A stretch of DNA of 64,000 nt from Halalkalibacter suaedae (GTDB lineage: Bacteria > Bacillota > Bacilli > Bacillales > Bacillaceae_D). Shown here in pieces: positions 62,804-64,000 of this stretch. The notes below the pieces were generated by a model. That model ran no database searches and had not been told where the DNA came from. It was given only the letters and a program-made list of their open reading frames with translations. The number at the start of each line of letters is the position of its first letter. The stretch's first letter is position 1. The position numbers were made by a program, and so were the translations under genes. The DNA lies in NCBI RefSeq assembly GCF_017939705.1, contig NZ_JAGKSQ010000012.1, positions 1 through 64,000 of the forward strand, written 5' to 3'.

Positions 62804-63088
62804 TTCCGTTAGTTAGAACGCTTAGATAGTAAACTCTTTTACTACTATTCCCACTAAGTTAGAGTCACCACTCATTTATGATAACGAGTTTCAATATCAA
62901 CTATCGATAGTAATTATAAAATTAAACTAATTATAGTTACATTTTTACCCTGCTAGTCATATTATGATCTCAACAATCCTAATAAAGAGCTAAACATTTA
63001 TTACCTTTACCAATTCAACCTATGCATCTTTTACTATCTAATTTTGTAATTGAGAATAGCTATTATTAATTGATAAAAGGAGGTAATG
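62804..63088. other. A/T-rich intergenic region before the metal ATPase
   Basis: Contains the 12-bp palindrome ACTATCGATAGT (62900-62911) and an imperfect inverted repeat GAGAATAGCTATTAT near 63052-63066. No clear promoter or gene. Confidence 0.5.
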
Positions 63089-64000
63089 ATGTTGATGACT
63101 TGGCTTTTGTTCATTAACAAAAAGAATGTTTTCTTCAAACCAGAGTGGGTGTCAGCACATAGCTGGAAAATCGAATTGATCGCGGCATTAATGAGTGGAC
63201 TATTGATTGGTATTGGTTGGATTGTTCAGGATGGGTTTCAAGCAGTGTCAGCCGGTATCTTCATCGCAGCCTATATTATAGGAGGCTACGCAAAAGCGAA
63301 GGAGGGGATCACTGAAACGATCTCCGAGAAGAAGCTTAATGTTGAATTACTTATGATTCTATCCGCAATCGGTTCAGCAGTCATTGGTTACTGGTTTGAA
63401 GGAGCGATTTTGATCTTCATTTTCGCTTTAAGTGGTGCACTTGAATCCTATACAACGAAAAAGAGCCATAGGGAGATATCAGCTCTTATGAACTTACAGC
63501 CTGAAGAAGCTATTCGTATTGATGGCGATAACGAAGAGCGGGTACCTATCAAGAAATTGAATTTAGGTGATCTTTTATTAATAAAACCAGGAGAACGAAT
63601 TCCTGCAGATGGGATAATCATTGAAGGACAATCTATTATAGATGAATCAGCCATTACTGGTGAGTCAATTTCAGTCAGCAAAAAAGTGAACGACGAGGTA
63701 TTCGCTGGGACCGTAAACCTTCGTGGCTTCCTTAAGATGAAAATGACGAAAGCCAATGAGGAAACGCTATTTCAAAGGATCATTCAGCTTGTTCAAACCG
63801 CCAAAAGTGAAAAGTCCCCCTCACAACAACAAATCGAACAATTTGAAGGAACATATGTCAAAATTGTTCTCCTTTTAGTAGGACTGATGATGATTCTCCC
63901 TCACTTTGTATTTGGCTGGAGTTGGACAGAGACATTCTACCGGGCAATGGTCCTGCTCGTTGTCGCCTCTCCCTGTGCCTTAGTTGCGTCCATTTCTCCC
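63089..64000 (+). CDS. P1B-type metal-transporting ATPase, 3' end outside the window
   Basis: The first 304 codons are open to the window edge. The actuator domain motif TGES is at residues 190-193 and the metal-binding helix carries SPC (residues 294-296: ASPCALVAS). The SPC form marks the P1B-4 group (Co, Fe or Zn), such as B. subtilis PfeT, which exports ferrous iron. The N-terminus lacks a CxxC heavy-metal domain. AAGGAGG lies upstream; ATG 63089, ATG 63086 and TTG 63092 are all in frame and possible starts. The phosphorylation DKTG motif lies beyond the window. Confidence 0.88.
   Translation, partial: MLMTWLLFINKKNVFFKPEWVSAHSWKIELIAALMSGLLIGIGWIVQDGFQAVSAGIFIAAYIIGGYAKAKEGITETISEKKLNVELLMILSAIGSAVIGYWFEGAILIFIFALSGALESYTTKKSHREISALMNLQPEEAIRIDGDNEERVPIKKLNLGDLLLIKPGERIPADGIIIEGQSIIDESAITGESISVSKKVNDEVFAGTVNLRGFLKMKMTKANEETLFQRIIQLVQTAKSEKSPSQQQIEQFEGTYVKIVLLLVGLMMILPHFVFGWSWTETFYRAMVLLVVASPCALVASISP

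Noticed and set aside
62900-63066. PerR or Fur box before the P1B ATPase
   Set aside because: The palindrome ACTATCGATAGT and GAGAATAGCTATTAT do not fit the 7-1-7 operator well enough to annotate.
63448-63756. 102-codon minus-strand frame
   Set aside because: Shadow of the P1B ATPase gene, whose frame is open over the whole end of the window with known motifs.

Overview
The window reads as a chromosomal segment of a low-GC, endospore-forming Bacillaceae bacterium, probably one of the alkaliphilic Bacillus relatives; the species is inference. The reasons are the B. subtilis-like gene order alr - ndoAI - ndoA - rsbRSTUVW - sigB - rsbX, followed by tex, the small spore-cortex gene cmpA, the sprT-like gene, a tRNA cluster and 16S rRNA. 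Strong Shine-Dalgarno sites and Fur, MntR, TnrA and cre operators of the B. subtilis type agree with this.

Layout. 1-1490: the 5' end of a 16S rRNA gene preceded by eleven tRNA genes, all on the minus strand, with three sigma-A promoters. 1491-6400: sprT-like gene, cmpA (44 codons, plus strand), tex and a chemoreceptor gene. 6466-15693: a monosaccharide island (ChvE/MmsA/MmsB ABC transporter, a second sugar-binding lipoprotein, and a YesN-type regulator, a LytS/YesM-type kinase and a membrane-anchored sugar-binding protein) lying between rsbX and tex. 15937-20799: the general-stress sigma-B operon with its internal sigma-B promoter. 20958-25381: toxin-antitoxin, alr, a YdcC-like lipoprotein, acpS and rhomboid.

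25.4-33.3 kb is patchy and repeat-rich. It holds a Fur-controlled pair of uncharacterised genes (DUF2325 plus a possible nuclease-like protein), an MFS transporter, mgtE, a 32-residue membrane peptide, wrbA and a DUF4179-like gene flanked by inverted copies of a palindromic repeat. 33.3-38 kb: 5-oxoprolinase (pxpBCA), a HemD-like gene and uppP. 38.0-48.4 kb: nitrate assimilation (narK; nasB-nasC; cobA/hemD fusion-nirB-nirD) with two TnrA boxes. 48.7-53.9 kb: a beta-propeller gene and the MntR-controlled mntABCD manganese importer. 54.6-56.5 kb: a YhcEFG-type ABC/GntR operon. 56.8-61.8 kb: a nitroreductase and a Fur-controlled siderophore importer. 61.8-64 kb: an alpha/beta hydrolase and the first part of a P1B-type metal ATPase that runs off the window.

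The genes fall into nutrient and metal homeostasis modules (sugar, nitrate, Mn, Fe, Mg, 5-oxoproline) plus stress signalling. The less explained parts are the Fur-controlled DUF2325 pair, the sensor/transport sugar island and several families of palindromic intergenic repeats. Functional names come from recognisable motifs and gene order only; no database search was run.
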